From Ephemerocybe angulata (Eukaryota > Basidiomycota > Agaricomycetes > Agaricales > Psathyrellaceae): DNA of 64,000 nucleotides. Where the stretch lies: NCBI GenBank assembly GCA_013368325.1, contig JAACJK010000011.1, positions 62,001 to 126,000 of the forward strand. Direction: 5' to 3'. The notes below the pieces were generated by a model, which worked only from the letters and a program-made list of their open reading frames with translations, made no database searches and had not been told where the DNA came from. The stretch's first letter is position 1. Every line of letters starts with the position of its first letter. Below, in pieces: positions 1 through 10,927 of the stretch. The position numbers were made by a program, and so were the translations under genes.

Positions 1-402
1 AAACCCGAATTCCCCTCTCAACAGAAACCACCGCCACCACCACCTGTTGACGAAACGGAGGAACGATACGAAGTTGAAGCTATCCACGACTCAAAGTTCA
101 TCAGAGGGAAGCTCCATTACCTCGTTGAGTGGGCTGGATACCCCGAGGAAGAACGAACATGGGAACCGGAACGGAATGTTGATAACGCAGCGGACGCTAT
201 AGCTGACTTCCACCGAAAACACCCGAGTGCACCAAGACGGATCCAACCACACCAACTCCGCTTTATCCCCTACGAGAACCTTACCGAGAACAAGAGAGCG
301 ATCTTTGACTGGACAGATGGGAAACTGAAGGAAATCCGACACTACCGAGCGAGGGGGAGAGAGGCTGAAATCATCGAGGACGACGAAGCTAAAGGGGGGT
401 GA
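1..402 (+). mobile_element. Ty3/gypsy chromovirus polyprotein, C-terminal end with chromodomain (partial)
   Basis: This is an open frame from the window edge to TGA at 400-402. A proline-rich linker is followed by a chromodomain: ERYEVEAI, then LVEWAGYPEEERTWEPERNV and a C-terminal helix ending near DFHRKHP. The Tyr and Trp positions expected for the methyl-lysine-binding aromatic cage are present. Chromodomains at the integrase C-terminus define chromoviruses, where they steer integration toward methylated histone H3. Reverse transcriptase, RNase H and the integrase core would lie left of the window. The last codons overlap a purine-rich polypurine tract (391-399), which abuts the LTR start at 403. 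The sequence is seen directly and the family assignment is firm; whether the full element is intact cannot be judged. Confidence 0.93.
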
Positions 403-1002
403 TGTTACGACCTGGATGATCTATTTATTCTTTTCCCTTTCCTTTTCTTTTTCTTTATTTCTCATCTTTCATTTCTCTACTTTTCTATTATTACAAGACG
501 CGTCTCGATCACGTGACACAGCACGTGCGATCACATGCACAGGTCACCTGTTACATCACGGGACCAACACAGCATCAGTCAGCACCTCAGTTAGCATGAC
601 ATCATATGCACAGCACTCGCACAGCTCTTCGACTCATACACGGTCATTCCTTACATAGCGTTCCACAGCTTCTACACAGTATGTACAGCCTCGTATAGCC
701 ATAGTCACGTCACGGTCACGAAGCATAGCAGTATATAACCTAGGTAGACCTCACTGTATTTCCCCAGTCTTTAGCTGGTCAATATCACGGCCTTGTCTAC
801 AAGTCTCTCGCCTTGATTCTCCTCGTCTTTTCTCTCTCTCTCTCGTCCTCTGTCCTAAGTTAGGGTTAGCAGCGCACCAGACCGGTCGTTCGCTGACACC
901 CTCATCATCGGAGACCCAAGGATGCCCTCGAAATACCTCTTCGTTGGCGGGGGGGATCTCCACTTCTCAGCCTCAGACCAGCTTGGACCGGGGTACGTAA
1001 CC
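403..1002 (+). repeat. 3' LTR of the Ty3/gypsy element
   Basis: The LTR begins TGTTACG directly after the polypurine tract, where plus-strand priming should place it. It ends near the matching inverted CGTAAC at 996-1001; the last base departs from a perfect TG..CA. A TATA-like box (GTATATAACC, about 731) and a pyrimidine-rich stretch (about 415-480, 825-845) fit U3 and R regions. The right boundary is inferred from the inverted terminal motif, because the 5' LTR is outside the window. Confidence 0.75.
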
Positions 1003-1033
1003 CCTATTCTTATTTGGGAGATGTTTCTGACAG

Positions 1034-2478
1034 CGGCGGTCGGTGCGCAGCGAGGTTGCCCGAATCCAAAAAAACGGTCCCCCAATGCCTTTCATCCTCG
1101 AATATGCTGAGGATGAAGGGGACCTGCTCTCAGAATTCGCACCATATGCGAGAATCTTGCGCTCTCTTGATAAGACGCACCATGCAGTCGGAGCTGAAGC
1201 CCTTGTCAAATCGGCGATTGGTGCTCTTGAGTCCGCCGTTCCAGCCCTTTGGAAGCACCACACCGAGGCTTTTGGACTTCTCGAAGCCAAAGCATCTGGT
1301 GCTCGCAAGATCATCGCCATGGATTTCAAGTACGTACTTGTATTCTTTTTCCCACTAATGCCGCCAACTGACAGGTGAACACTGATAGATCGATTTCTCA
1401 TCTTCTCGGGAAGGATAGGACTGTTCTCTATGCCTTCCCCTCTGTTGCTCAGGCTATAGTATGGACTCTGGCTGGAGGAAATGAGAATCTCGAGAAGTGG
1501 GGGATTGGTGAGCAGTGGTGCGCATCCATCCACGACCACATCGCTCAGGATCGCAAACCGGACATTATCATTCTTTCCTCCGACGATGAGGATGATGTGA
1601 CGACTGGAGGGTGCAACGGCACAGGTGAGTCACAATTCAAACTCCCTCTGGCTTCTCTCACAAATACACGCATTGCCCAAATCAAAGGCCCCAACTCTTC
1701 TTTCCATCCCACCTCCTCCATTCCCGCTACCGCGTCTGGCAAGGCCGTGAAGCGACGTCGCACTGGCGTTGCAGGATCCGCCTCTGCGGGTGCTAGCACC
1801 CCTCGCAGGCAGCGCAGCACAGCAGCTGGGTCTGCGTCTGCAGTCAAAGCTGGTGCCGGGGTCACCATGTCGTCGAGGAGAGCACCGACCGCACCTCCCC
1901 CTCCATCCTCGGCAGGCTCTCGACAGCGCTCCAACGTCCCATCGGCCTCCGCATCCACTGCTCGAGCGCAGCGTGCCACCGTCCCATCGGCCTCTGCATC
2001 CACTGCTCGGGCACAGCGTGCCACCGTTCCTCTCCCTACCCATCGCCAGGAGAGTCCGTCGCCAGCACCTTCTGACCACACACCCAGCGCAGGCTATCTC
2101 ATCAACCCGGACAGCATGATTGGTGTCAAGGGCTCGGCACCCTTCGCCGTTCTTCACCAGCCTTCCCCTCCGGGCCCAGCCTTGAACGTCAAGATCGTCA
2201 AGGTGAACGACGAGGACGACGTCCGGCGCATCCAGACTTCAACGACGTACCTCCACACTCGCCTCCCGGAGAAGGTCGTCTTCTACCTGCAGTGCCATGG
2301 CTGGTACTCGCAGAAGATCGTCACTATCATCGAATCGGCGTGGACACTGAAGCCTGCCCAAGACACCTTCTTGAGCCTCCTTGCCAATGCTGGGATGCCT
2401 GTGACGCAGGCGTGGTATCTTTTGGAACGCTTCATCTACATCGACGACCCCGCCGTTAAGGATGAGGAGGAGGACTAA
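1034..2478 (+). CDS. Hypothetical Agaricomycete protein, 5' end apparently cut by the LTR
   Basis: I do not recognise this gene. The first coding segment is open from 1034 (after a TTTCTGACAG acceptor-like site) or from the first ATG at 1085, to 1333. The second runs 1375-2478 after a 41-nt GT..AG intron. From 1085 the protein has 450 residues. A GTGAGT at 1626 could start a further 63-nt in-frame intron ending about 1688. The N-terminal 150 residues look globular and helical. The middle is Ser/Ala/Pro/Arg-rich and disordered, with a basic KRRR patch and a 15-residue tandem repeat. The C-terminal 80 residues are again globular. The LTR ends about 30 bp upstream, so an upstream exon may have been lost or the LTR may supply the promoter. 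Confidence 0.6.
1936..2025 (+). repeat. Tandem 45-bp coding repeat, two units
   Basis: Two near-identical 45-bp units begin GTCCCATCGG at 1936 and 1981. They encode two copies of a 15-residue unit, VPSASASTARAQRAT, in the disordered middle of the surrounding protein. Confidence 0.85.
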
Positions 2479-2675
2479 TCTTCTGGTGCGCTTTCACACT
2501 CTCTCCCCTAGCTTCCGCTGACGCATATTGTATTACAGTTCATTTGATTGGTTTCATGCGCCGGACGCCCCCTTACCCGAATTTCTGTTGATCTATACAC
2601 GTGATACATATCGATAAATAAATTTGTTGCCCATCATCCCCCCAATCTTCGTAGCCTCCTCACTACGTATCCACC

Positions 2676-4323
2676 ATGTCTGTCGTTGGACGCAGAAGTT
2701 CAGTCAAGCGCAAGCCCACCCGGAAGCTCGTTCGCCGCCCTGCTCAGCGCCGCAAGCTCACCAAGGCCGAAAAGGACGCTCGCAAGGCGCGTAACCTTTT
2801 GGTCCGCACCAACATCAACCAGGCCATCGACGAAGAGCACGAGCGCCTCTGGGAGCGTGCAGACGCCCTCCAGGATCAGTACGGCCTCCATTCGCGGAGA
2901 TGGTGGTATAATGCCATTATCCAAGCCCCCAAGAAGGCCTCTCGAGTGTTGAAGATGACGCGCTGGCGCGCCTTCCTCTCCAAGTCAGTGCGAGCGATCA
3001 ACGATGGTGAGTAACTTGTTCCATAGTAATAATGTTGTTTACTCAATACTATACATGTTCCAGAGCGTCGCGCGAATGACGAGCCCACCGTCAAGGTCCC
3101 AGAAGTGTCGGCCCAGCTCGCAGCTCAATGGGCTCAGATGTCCGACGAGCAGAAGGCCGAACTCGACCCGTACATCAAGGAGTTTGAAGACCAGCGCCAG
3201 GTTGCCACCCGCAAGGTCAGCAACGTCGATATCGCCGCTTTTCACGATGTCAGGGCTTTCGCCGCAAAATGGCAAGCCGAGGTAAGCCCGTCGATAGCTG
3301 CCTTTATTTATGACTAACCTATGTGTGTAGGCCGATGATCTTCATGCGCGCACCGGCGTTCAAATGATGTTCGCCATCGTTCGCGACGACTTCAACTCAT
3401 TCAACAAACCCTTCGTCTTTGCCACCTCGCAACAGGTTGAAAATTTCTTCCTATCTGTTTACCGCACCGACCTTGCGACGCTTGGCCTCCGTCTCGAATC
3501 GTTCATGCTTTCCGGAGCCACTGGTACGTGCATACATTCTGAAGCTCAAACATACCATTTTTTAACTCATTTTTCCCTAGGTCTTGCTCTCAACTACGTC
3601 CAAGGCATTAGCGCCCTCAAATCCGAGATCGCGAGGCTGATCCACTCGAAACTCTGTACGTACAACCCCCTCCTCCTCAAACCGATTGACTAAGCACCAT
3701 TGACAGGTGATTGTGTCGGCCGCCTTGTCAGCAAGATGTGCTACACCAACTTCCACGAGCGCATCACCGTGCCCCTTCGCGTCATCGTCCAAGGCTGGCC
3801 CCTCAAGAAGTTTGCGTCGCCCAGCGACATTGGTTCGAAGTCGGACCTCGAGCTCCTCCGCCACGCTTGGACGAACGACACCGCCAAGTTCGTCAAGCTC
3901 GACGACGCCGAGTACGACGAGCTGTGCGCTCAGATGTCGAAACGGCCGGTTGCTATGGACGATGACGAATCCGAGCCCGAAGATCAACCCGACCATGCGT
4001 CTGGCCCCACCTCCACCCCGTCTGCCGTTGCCATCTCAGCTGCGGATGCTGTGCAGGCCCCTGTCGCTGGCTCCCCCTCCCCTTCGACTCCGCCTGCCGT
4101 CGCCACTCCCATCCCTGCTGCCCCAGTCCCCTCCGCCGCATCGGCTCCCGCTCCCCCTGCGAGTTCCGCCCAGAATTTCATTCTGACGGTTCAAGGCGCA
4201 AACGGGCAGATGGTGAACGTGGCCACCAAGACCCGGAAGCCTCGAAGCGACAAAGGCGTCAAACGCGGACCTAGGAAGGGCAAGGAGAACGCGACGGCAC
4301 CCACCGCATCCCCCGCCGCTTGA
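2676..4323 (+). CDS. HMG-box-like nuclear protein
   Basis: Five exons: 2676-3006, 3064-3281, 3331-3523, 3581-3655 and 3707-4323, joining in frame to 477 residues. The N-terminus is strongly basic (SVKRKPTRKLVRRPAQRRKL). Residues about 92-160 resemble an HMG box: WRAFLSKSVRAIND, then AAQWAQMSDEQKAELDPYIK, the pattern of HMG helices 2 and 3. A helical region follows to about residue 330. The tail is acidic, then Ala/Pro-rich, and ends in a basic KPRSDKGVKRGPRKGK segment. A DNA-binding nuclear role is inferred from the HMG pattern and basic ends; targets are unknown. The gene starts 197 bp after the previous one on the same strand, so the two may share a chromatin context. Confidence 0.75.
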
Positions 4324-4461
4324 TCCATCCCTCGCACGCCGTGGACGGCGCACAACTCGTACCCGATGGACCGTGCGCCACCCAGCACGTTGCTTGGACG
4401 ACTGGTGTCCGACGTTCTGATGGGCTGTTCAATGTTTTGTGTTTGATTGTCTTCGCTACAG
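4324..4461. other. Short intergenic stretch, 3' flank of the HMG-box-like gene
   Basis: No coding or structural signal apart from the gene's 3' flank before the MITE. Confidence 0.5.
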
Positions 4462-4865
4462 TGGATGACTTTCCGCAGGATGTCCCCAACAAACAGATTC
4501 CTCCTGAACAAATTTCAACTGATGGAGGGCTTGCCGAATGCTCGGGTGCTGTCTGGCGGGTCTCGAACGAACTCCCAAAAGCAGACCGAGCATCAGCCAA
4601 CCATCAGCTCACATAAGCGGGAAGGCAGATAGCCGTCGGATTTACACCTTTGTAAGGAAGGTCGGAGGTGATGGCACGGTTTGTTCGAGGAGAATTTGTT
4701 TGTAGAGGCCTCTGGAGGCCTCTACAAACATCGAAGTTTGTGTTGGCCTTAAGCGCGGCCATATCACTCCACCTTCCTTCCTCGTACTCGGCCATCACGG
4801 CTTCCTCAGAAATCTGTTTTGTTGAGCGGTTTGTTTTGTGTCAGAGGCCTGCGGAAAGTCATCCA
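4462..4865. mobile_element. MITE-like TIR element, copy 1
   Basis: A 404-bp element bounded by TGGATGACTTTCCGCAGG (from 4462) and its exact inverse CCTGCGGAAAGTCATCCA (to 4865). It contains a 16-bp-arm palindrome, TGTTTGTAGAGGCCTC, a TG spacer, then the inverse arm (about 4697-4730). A second copy lies at 54631-54901. Copy 1 carries about 130 bp near its left end (about 4482-4615) that copy 2 lacks. There is no transposase frame, so it is nonautonomous. I could not define a target-site duplication. Confidence 0.8.
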
Positions 4866-6044
4866 GTATTTACTCCTATTCTGCTTCATTGATGTTACTG
4901 TAGTTTGTCCTTAGTATTATTCTACCCCAATATATGTGATTCTCCCCATTCTTATGTGTGAATGTCAGTCAGTCTATCATTTGGATACTCTTAAGGTCAA
5001 TATACATTGAGAAATGTTCAGAGAAATACCAGGGGAAAGAGTGAGCACAAAGTTGGGAGTCCAAGCACCAGGGGAAACAGCGAGGACGGCGACATCAACA
5101 ACGATCAGCCCCATCAAACAGCCATCACGGCGGAAAGAGTCGGTGAGCGCGTGGAAGGCGTCGGCGCAGGGCGGAACCATGCGGCCACCCGGTCCATCAG
5201 TCTAGGCCCAGCCGCCCCTCCCAGCCCACCTCTCGACGAAATTTCCCTAAGTTCACGCATTCCCAATCTGACATATTTTGAAGAATTACTGGGGTTGTGT
5301 GGTATACAGGCTTTCCATGCGGCGGCGCTTGCGATAGCCGGGGCCTATCACAAGCTCCGTGATCCCTGGATTAGTGATGCCCAGGTGGTGGGCGTCGTCC
5401 TGCCTACCAAAACTCACCTAGAAAGGAATGTGCTCGGCTAGACCCGGTTTCCGGGGATAGCGATATGCTATACGAATGGTTACGGTAGCTGGGCGTCGTT
5501 CTGTCGATTCTCGGTCGAAACCCCTTGTGGCGAGCGCATGAAAAAGAGGGGCGGTCCAACAAAAGTCCGGCGTCTAATACAACAAAAGAACGTAACCAAT
5601 GAGACCACTACACCCCCAACGCATCTAAGTGCCACACAGTACTCAAACCACGCACCAAGTTCCAGAAAACAAAGCCCCAAACGTCCTTCTACTCCTAGCC
5701 GCTCGACGTCGTATATCCCAGCCCGCGCTCGGACCAAGCTCCCCCTAACTTCAAACTTCGGCCGATTTCACGCGATTTGCTGGTGACTTAGTGTGGATTC
5801 AGGTCGAAACAGTCGAGAATGATGGAAAAGGAGGTCGAAGGAGCCGACACTAATTAGCGGCGACGCGACGGTTGCGGTTCAACCCAGAACATTCAACAAA
5901 GCGCGCCAGTCACCGATGTTTGGCACAGCCATCCCGCCCAAACATTGTTCGGCACCGAGCAGGATTCGCCCACGCCCAGTCGAATCGGAACGCTGTGTCC
6001 ATTTCTGAACGATACGTTCGGCTTTTGAACGTTTAACTCACCTG
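4866..6044. other. Intergenic, no supported gene
   Basis: Scattered open frames on both strands lack splice-compatible partners or recognisable motifs. A minus-strand stretch near 4980-5180 is weakly protein-like but isolated. I see no RNA gene here. Confidence 0.4.
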
Positions 6045-6370
6045 GAGGGGGACTATATATTGCTTATTCTCCAAGAAGAAAATTCAAGTTCCCCATGTCG
6101 TGTTTACAAGTCTCCACAAATCGCACACAAGTTAAACAATTCCCAAAACTTCACGTTTAGCGGCCAATGAACATGCCGGTACAACAACAAGCAATAGGTA
6201 CTGCAAGGGCGAACAACATGGATCCTCCGTGTGCCTCAGGATGCGATAAATATAGGGCCCATAACTAACCTTGTAAATCGCGATATCGTGTACACACACG
6301 GATTTGTGACCCACACACCCAGGTCCCACAGTCCGACTCGAGATTACATTCCCTTTTTTGAACATATAAC
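6045..6370. repeat. Diverged duplicated segment, copy 1
   Basis: Shares a collinear series of matches with 7405-7740: GCTTATTCTC..AAGAAG, the GTTTAGCG..CCAA block, CTCC..TGTGCGT-like and GGGCC..TAA blocks, and CTCGAGA..TGCATTCCCTTT-like endings. Noncoding in both copies. Confidence 0.5.
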
Positions 6371-6574
6371 AGCAGCCTTTGCACGTACAGGCGAAATTCT
6401 GAATGGTTCTACAGTATTAAATTTAAAGCCTAACTGCGAGTAGTAAAGCCACGCTCTTCCCCCGCGCCTCAGGCATTCTGCTTGCCCCTCTCCTCCTAGT
6501 ACCATTCTCCTCATTATCCACGCAAAACGCAGCGCTTTGGGGGCCTATTCCTTGCACAGACGAGCAAAAACAAA

Positions 6575-6615
6575 GGGCCCAAACGGGAATTGAACCCGTG
6601 ACGTAGCGCCAAGGG
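6575..6615 (-). pseudogene. tRNA relic (3' half)
   Basis: Read on the minus strand, this ends in a T-arm (ACGGG, TTCAATT, CCCGT) followed by acceptor strand TTGGGCC, the same acceptor as the tRNA-Pro gene at 7075-7180. I could not find a pairing 5' half or anticodon arm next to it. Confidence 0.4.
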
Positions 6616-7074
6616 GGTTCAAATCCCGGATGGGGGGGAGAAGGCACCCGGGACGGACGCCGCGGGGCCATTTCCCACGAGTGCGTACTATTCCTCCTGC
6701 TCGAGGGCTATTGTCTCACCTCGGGAGATGCCTTGGAGCCATTCTCACGGTGGACGAGGTATATAAACCTCGCGACCTCTCCCAACCCCTTTTCCCACTT
6801 TTTTCTTCTCTTCCACTGCCTGACACCATGGTCGGATGCCCAATATCAGGAAAGCGGGACGTCTTATTTCCTCGATGCCCGGCAAATCTGGCAAGGCCGT
6901 CACGTTGGCTGGAAGATCTCACGTGTTTTTTGAGAGACCAAGGATTGCAGGAATGAGGGTTTGGAGAATGTCAACCCAGGCCGCAGGCGTAACAGCGTTT
7001 CGAAAACGTCAATTCAAATTTTCAATGAATTCATTGAACATTCGGACCTCGGTGCTTGAAGAGAGCAAAAAGAA

Positions 7075-7180
7075 GGGCCCAAGAGAGAATTGAACTCCCG
7101 ACCACTCCCAATTCAAACTCTGACAATAGAGCGGATGGCAAACACCCGAAGGGAATATCATACTACTAGACCATTGGGCC
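7075..7180 (-). tRNA. tRNA-Pro(CGG) with an intron
   Basis: The minus strand folds as a tRNA. Acceptor arms GGCCCAA and TTGGGCC pair perfectly. The anticodon stem TTCCC pairs with GGGAG with one G-U pair. The T-arm is GGGAG, TTCAATT, CTCTC. The seven-base anticodon loop TTCGGGT places CGG at plus positions 7146-7148, decoding proline. About 33 nt of extra sequence sit after the base following the anticodon, the normal position of nuclear tRNA introns. The D-arm (GGTCTAGTAGTATGAT) matches eukaryotic tRNA-Pro. A TTTT-type terminator lies just downstream on the minus strand. Confidence 0.8.
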
Positions 7181-7404
7181 GTTCACACCGTGCAGGTATT
7201 TGCCGTTGTTCAGACTCCATTTTCGAGAGAAATTTGTCGAAATTATAGCTATAAGAGACATATGCGGCCTGTGATATGTTGCGGAAGTCTCCAGAAAAGC
7301 CTACAGATGTCAGCGCTCGTCGAGAGACCGGCGCTTAACGTACCTCGACTGGCCGAAGAGTCGAAGCTGCCACCTCCGCAGTTGCTGCCACCGTTCTGAG
7401 CACG

Positions 7405-7740
7405 CTAGGATGGAGATTAAACATCGCTTATTCTCGAAGAAGATTAAATCCACAACTCCTGTGTACAAGGCCTATCCGCGAATCACATACAAGTTATGTA
7501 ACTCCCAAACTTATCGACCGTTTAGCGCCCAACGACTATTCCATCACCATAACAGGCACTGGATACTGCGAGCGTACCAAAATTGAACAACCGTGTACAA
7601 GAAAGTCTCCTCCATGTGCGTGGATATACCATGGAGACAGGGCCAATAATTGACCTTGTAGTAGCAATTCTGTGTACATACACGGTCTGGACCCACACAT
7701 CTACATTTTCACTCGAGAATGCATTCCCTTTGTTGAGTGG
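7405..7740. repeat. Diverged duplicated segment, copy 2
   Basis: Partner of 6045-6370, same orientation and same order of matching blocks, with numerous substitutions and small indels. No coding potential is shared by both copies. Confidence 0.5.
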
Positions 7741-8303
7741 CCCTTGTCACGTCCGTCCATACCTTATAGTAGCATCAATATGCAGTTAAATCCACACCCA
7801 CCCCATCGACGATACCCACGAATCCAAGTTCCAGTATTGTAGACACTTATGTTTACGAGTTTAGCACAAGAAACGGCCAATGGCTGAGGGCAGTACAATG
7901 GAGACGGCCGGCGTACACACGTAGCAGACATGCACGCATGCAAACCCACCTGGCACAAACCGAGTCCTCCCATCTCATCTCACCTACCTATTGTTGTTAT
8001 CGCTCGCTCACTTTACTTGTCTCTATTATCTTATCAAACGTGGACCAAGCACACTCCACCAAGGACTGCTGCGAGGATAACGACCGACGACCACAATAGC
8101 TGCTGGTACTTGGTTACCGTATATTGACCGACCGTCTTTATTCTTCTTTTACTCTTATTATATTCATTGCTTACAATATAATAGTGCATTACAGTATAAA
8201 TAGTGTACAGCAGGACTCTTCTGTCTACTCAACACGCCCCACTCACTCACTCCTACAAGTTCTACTTTTAACACCACTACCCTCTCACCCTCATCCACTC
8301 ACA
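7741..8303 (+). other. Upstream region of the first domain-of-unknown-function paralog
   Basis: No gene is supported here. The last 150 bp are pyrimidine-rich and hold a TATA-like GTATAAATAG at about 8195, about 110 bp before the ATG at 8304. Confidence 0.5.
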
Positions 8304-9738
8304 ATGTCCTCCATCACCACAAAGTACCTCAACGTCCCTCAGGACAACATCACCCATCCTCCCCTCGCACCGTCCGAATCCGACACCATCACAAAGCGCT
8401 TCAACGTCCCCCAGGACCGCATCGTCCCCAACACAACCGACAGGTCCGACACAGGGATCACCCACCCCTTCGAGCATCGCGGCTTTTTCCCTTTCTCAAA
8501 GACCACCCGCGCCCTGCACTTCGAAGTGAAAGGACGGCACACGCGCGGCCGCGTCCAGGTCACCACCTCCGCCGATCCAGACGCGGAAGATATCGTCATC
8601 GCCCTGAAAAGCAGGTTTCGGCAGGAGTGCTTGATAGACGATATTTTCGGCGCAGGGCTGATCGATGATAACGATAACGAGAATGGCCTAAGCCTACAGG
8701 TAAGTCCATCTTCTATCCGATTCTCGTTTCTTAGTATCCCAATAAACTTTAAACCAGATGAAAGCGGATGCACCCTACGACCTCAACGACTTCGCGTTCC
8801 AGGACATTAACATCATCTTCCCCGCACCAAAGGGCTCGGCGCTGACCTCGTTCCCCAGCCTCACGATAGACCTAGAAGGTCGGCACGAAGTCCTTCTCAA
8901 ACAAGGCAGCTCCATCGCTTTCGAGAACCTGACCATCCGGGTCTCCAACGGAAACATCCTCGCTCGCCCCGTACGTCTCTCCCGCCCACCCCACACACTT
9001 CATCCAATCCTCACTCGTTTTACTTTCCCAACGATTTAGGCCTACGTCAACGACGGCTCTCTCGTGACACAGAAAGGCTGGATCCGCGGACTCTTCCATT
9101 CCAACGAGAACCTCAGCGTCCGCGCCGACGGCCACATCTGCGGAACTTTCGTCTCCGAAGGAAGCCTCTCAATCACAACCGAGAACGGACCCATCGACGT
9201 CGACATCACCTCAAACCACCTCGACAGCTCAACCGTGAACGATATCTCGGTCCAGTCCGCCAACGGGTAAGTCCGCACACTCATGCTCACTCTACGTACA
9301 TCCACTCACACTCCTCCTTGCCACACGTATTCTCAATTATACTACAGAACCCTCAACGCCGACATCTTCCTCACTTCCCCACTCCCCAACCCAGCCTACA
9401 CCCTCACCACCGCAACCACCCTCGGAGCCCTCTACGCCAAGATCCACGACATGCCCTCCGACGCCTCTCTCACCTTCTCCGGGACCGTCTCCCAGGCCGC
9501 AGATGAATGCGGCCTCGCGCTTCCGCAGTACTTCCAGAGCGGTGATAGACCGTATGAGGTGGTGTACAAGAGGGATGGGCGGGGAATAGTTATTCGTACT
9601 GGGGCGGGTGTGGGTGCGGGTGCGGGTGAGGCGGTTGAGCTGGGTGAGGAGGATGGAGTGGGACTTGGTGATGTGGAAGGGAGACTTGGGAGGCTTAGCT
9701 TGGAGGGTGGGGAGAGGGGGGTGTCGCCTGGGATTTAG
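8304..9738 (+). CDS. Fungal beta-rich domain-of-unknown-function protein, paralog 1
   Basis: Four exons: 8304-8699, 8758-8970, 9040-9266 and 9348-9738, joining in frame to 408 residues. The N-terminus holds two diverged copies of a KYLNVPQD / KRFNVPQD motif. The core (about residues 60-340) is a run of short beta-strand segments such as SLSITTENGPIDVDITS and TLNADIFLTS. This pattern resembles DUF7330/DUF4097-type repeats of Agaricomycete proteins, an assignment from memory of the family's look. The C-terminal 50 residues are Gly/Glu-rich. There is no signal peptide or membrane segment, so the protein is probably cytosolic. A shorter paralog with the same intron positions follows at 10928. Confidence 0.8.
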
Positions 9739-10927
9739 GGTAGTTTTACTTACAGCAGATTTGGTTCAGACATACTGTAGATACCATCTAATCGAGCTCG
9801 ATTTTCTATTGGCATGTACGCCCTGGCCCCGAACTTTCTCAGATTAACGTGGCAACGGCCCGGATCGTACTATTGAATGAGGCAAATCATACATGGACGC
9901 TTGGATAGCCATCCGCCTGGTACGGCCGCGGAGATATCCGCCAATTGGTGCGCTGTGGACCATTGTTGATGTGCGCCTCACTATTCCATCCTATTCGCCT
10001 CCTTGAAACTTCTAACCAACCACCCGGGGCCTTCTAATACGAAAACAATCCCATAACACCTTGAGATCGGCCATTTACTTATCACTTCGGGTACCAAGTG
10101 CTCGATATAAGTGGAATACAGATGATACGCATCTGAGGGCGCGGCGGGTCGATCACAAGTTGATCAGTGTCCGAGATTGGTCTGTCACCGCATCGTCAGC
10201 GCAACTAATGGTCCATGACACCATCCCCACAGCTCCCCTTCGATCAAGTATTTATCTATTAATAACACTGGGCAAGAGAACACAACTTACGCTCAAGGAG
10301 AATCTGACAACGCCGCAGGTTGTATGAACTACTCAAGGCGGCACCGTCAAACGCCAATCCAACAATTCCTGTTGGATTTTAAGCGCTCGTTGCACGGACT
10401 TGGATCTTATGCAAGCATCCAGACGTCATGGCAGATGGTCCGGAATCCCATTACGTTCTCCATATTTTCTAGTTCCATATACGTACGACAATATCACAAT
10501 AACCGAACTGTCCGTGCTCGTACACTTTCAAGCCTCGGTCAATTGTGAATCAAACACTACAATAATTGGCAGCGGGCATTTCGAAGTCACAGAAGAATGT
10601 AAAGGTGTGTGTATACAGATATAATCCGTGCCCATGACAACTTGGGCCAAAATAAACCTCGTTAACCCATAAACAAACAGGTTGACTCGGAATCACATTT
10701 GCCAATACGACGCGAGTGGCTCTTCTTTTATAGTATCGGTGTATATTCCATTCTCCAAGGAGTGTGCCGATGTTTAGAGGACCGAGGCTTACCACAAAAA
10801 ATGGAACGGCGCGCTACAATAGAAACGTGTACACATCGAACTCGCATATAACGCAAAGCAGTCCTGAGCTGTACCTCGCACCTCACCCACCACCCAGTGT
10901 CTCATTTTTACTCACTCTTTATTCGAA
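9739..10927. other. Intergenic between the two paralogs
   Basis: About 1.2 kb with no supported gene. Short open frames are not conserved between strands or joined by splice sites. Confidence 0.5.

Noticed and set aside
973..1539. 188-codon minus-strand frame over the LTR edge
   Set aside because: It crosses the LTR boundary and is antisense to a better supported spliced gene.
5007..5441. 144-codon plus-strand frame
   Set aside because: No domain, biased composition and no supporting splice or promoter pattern.
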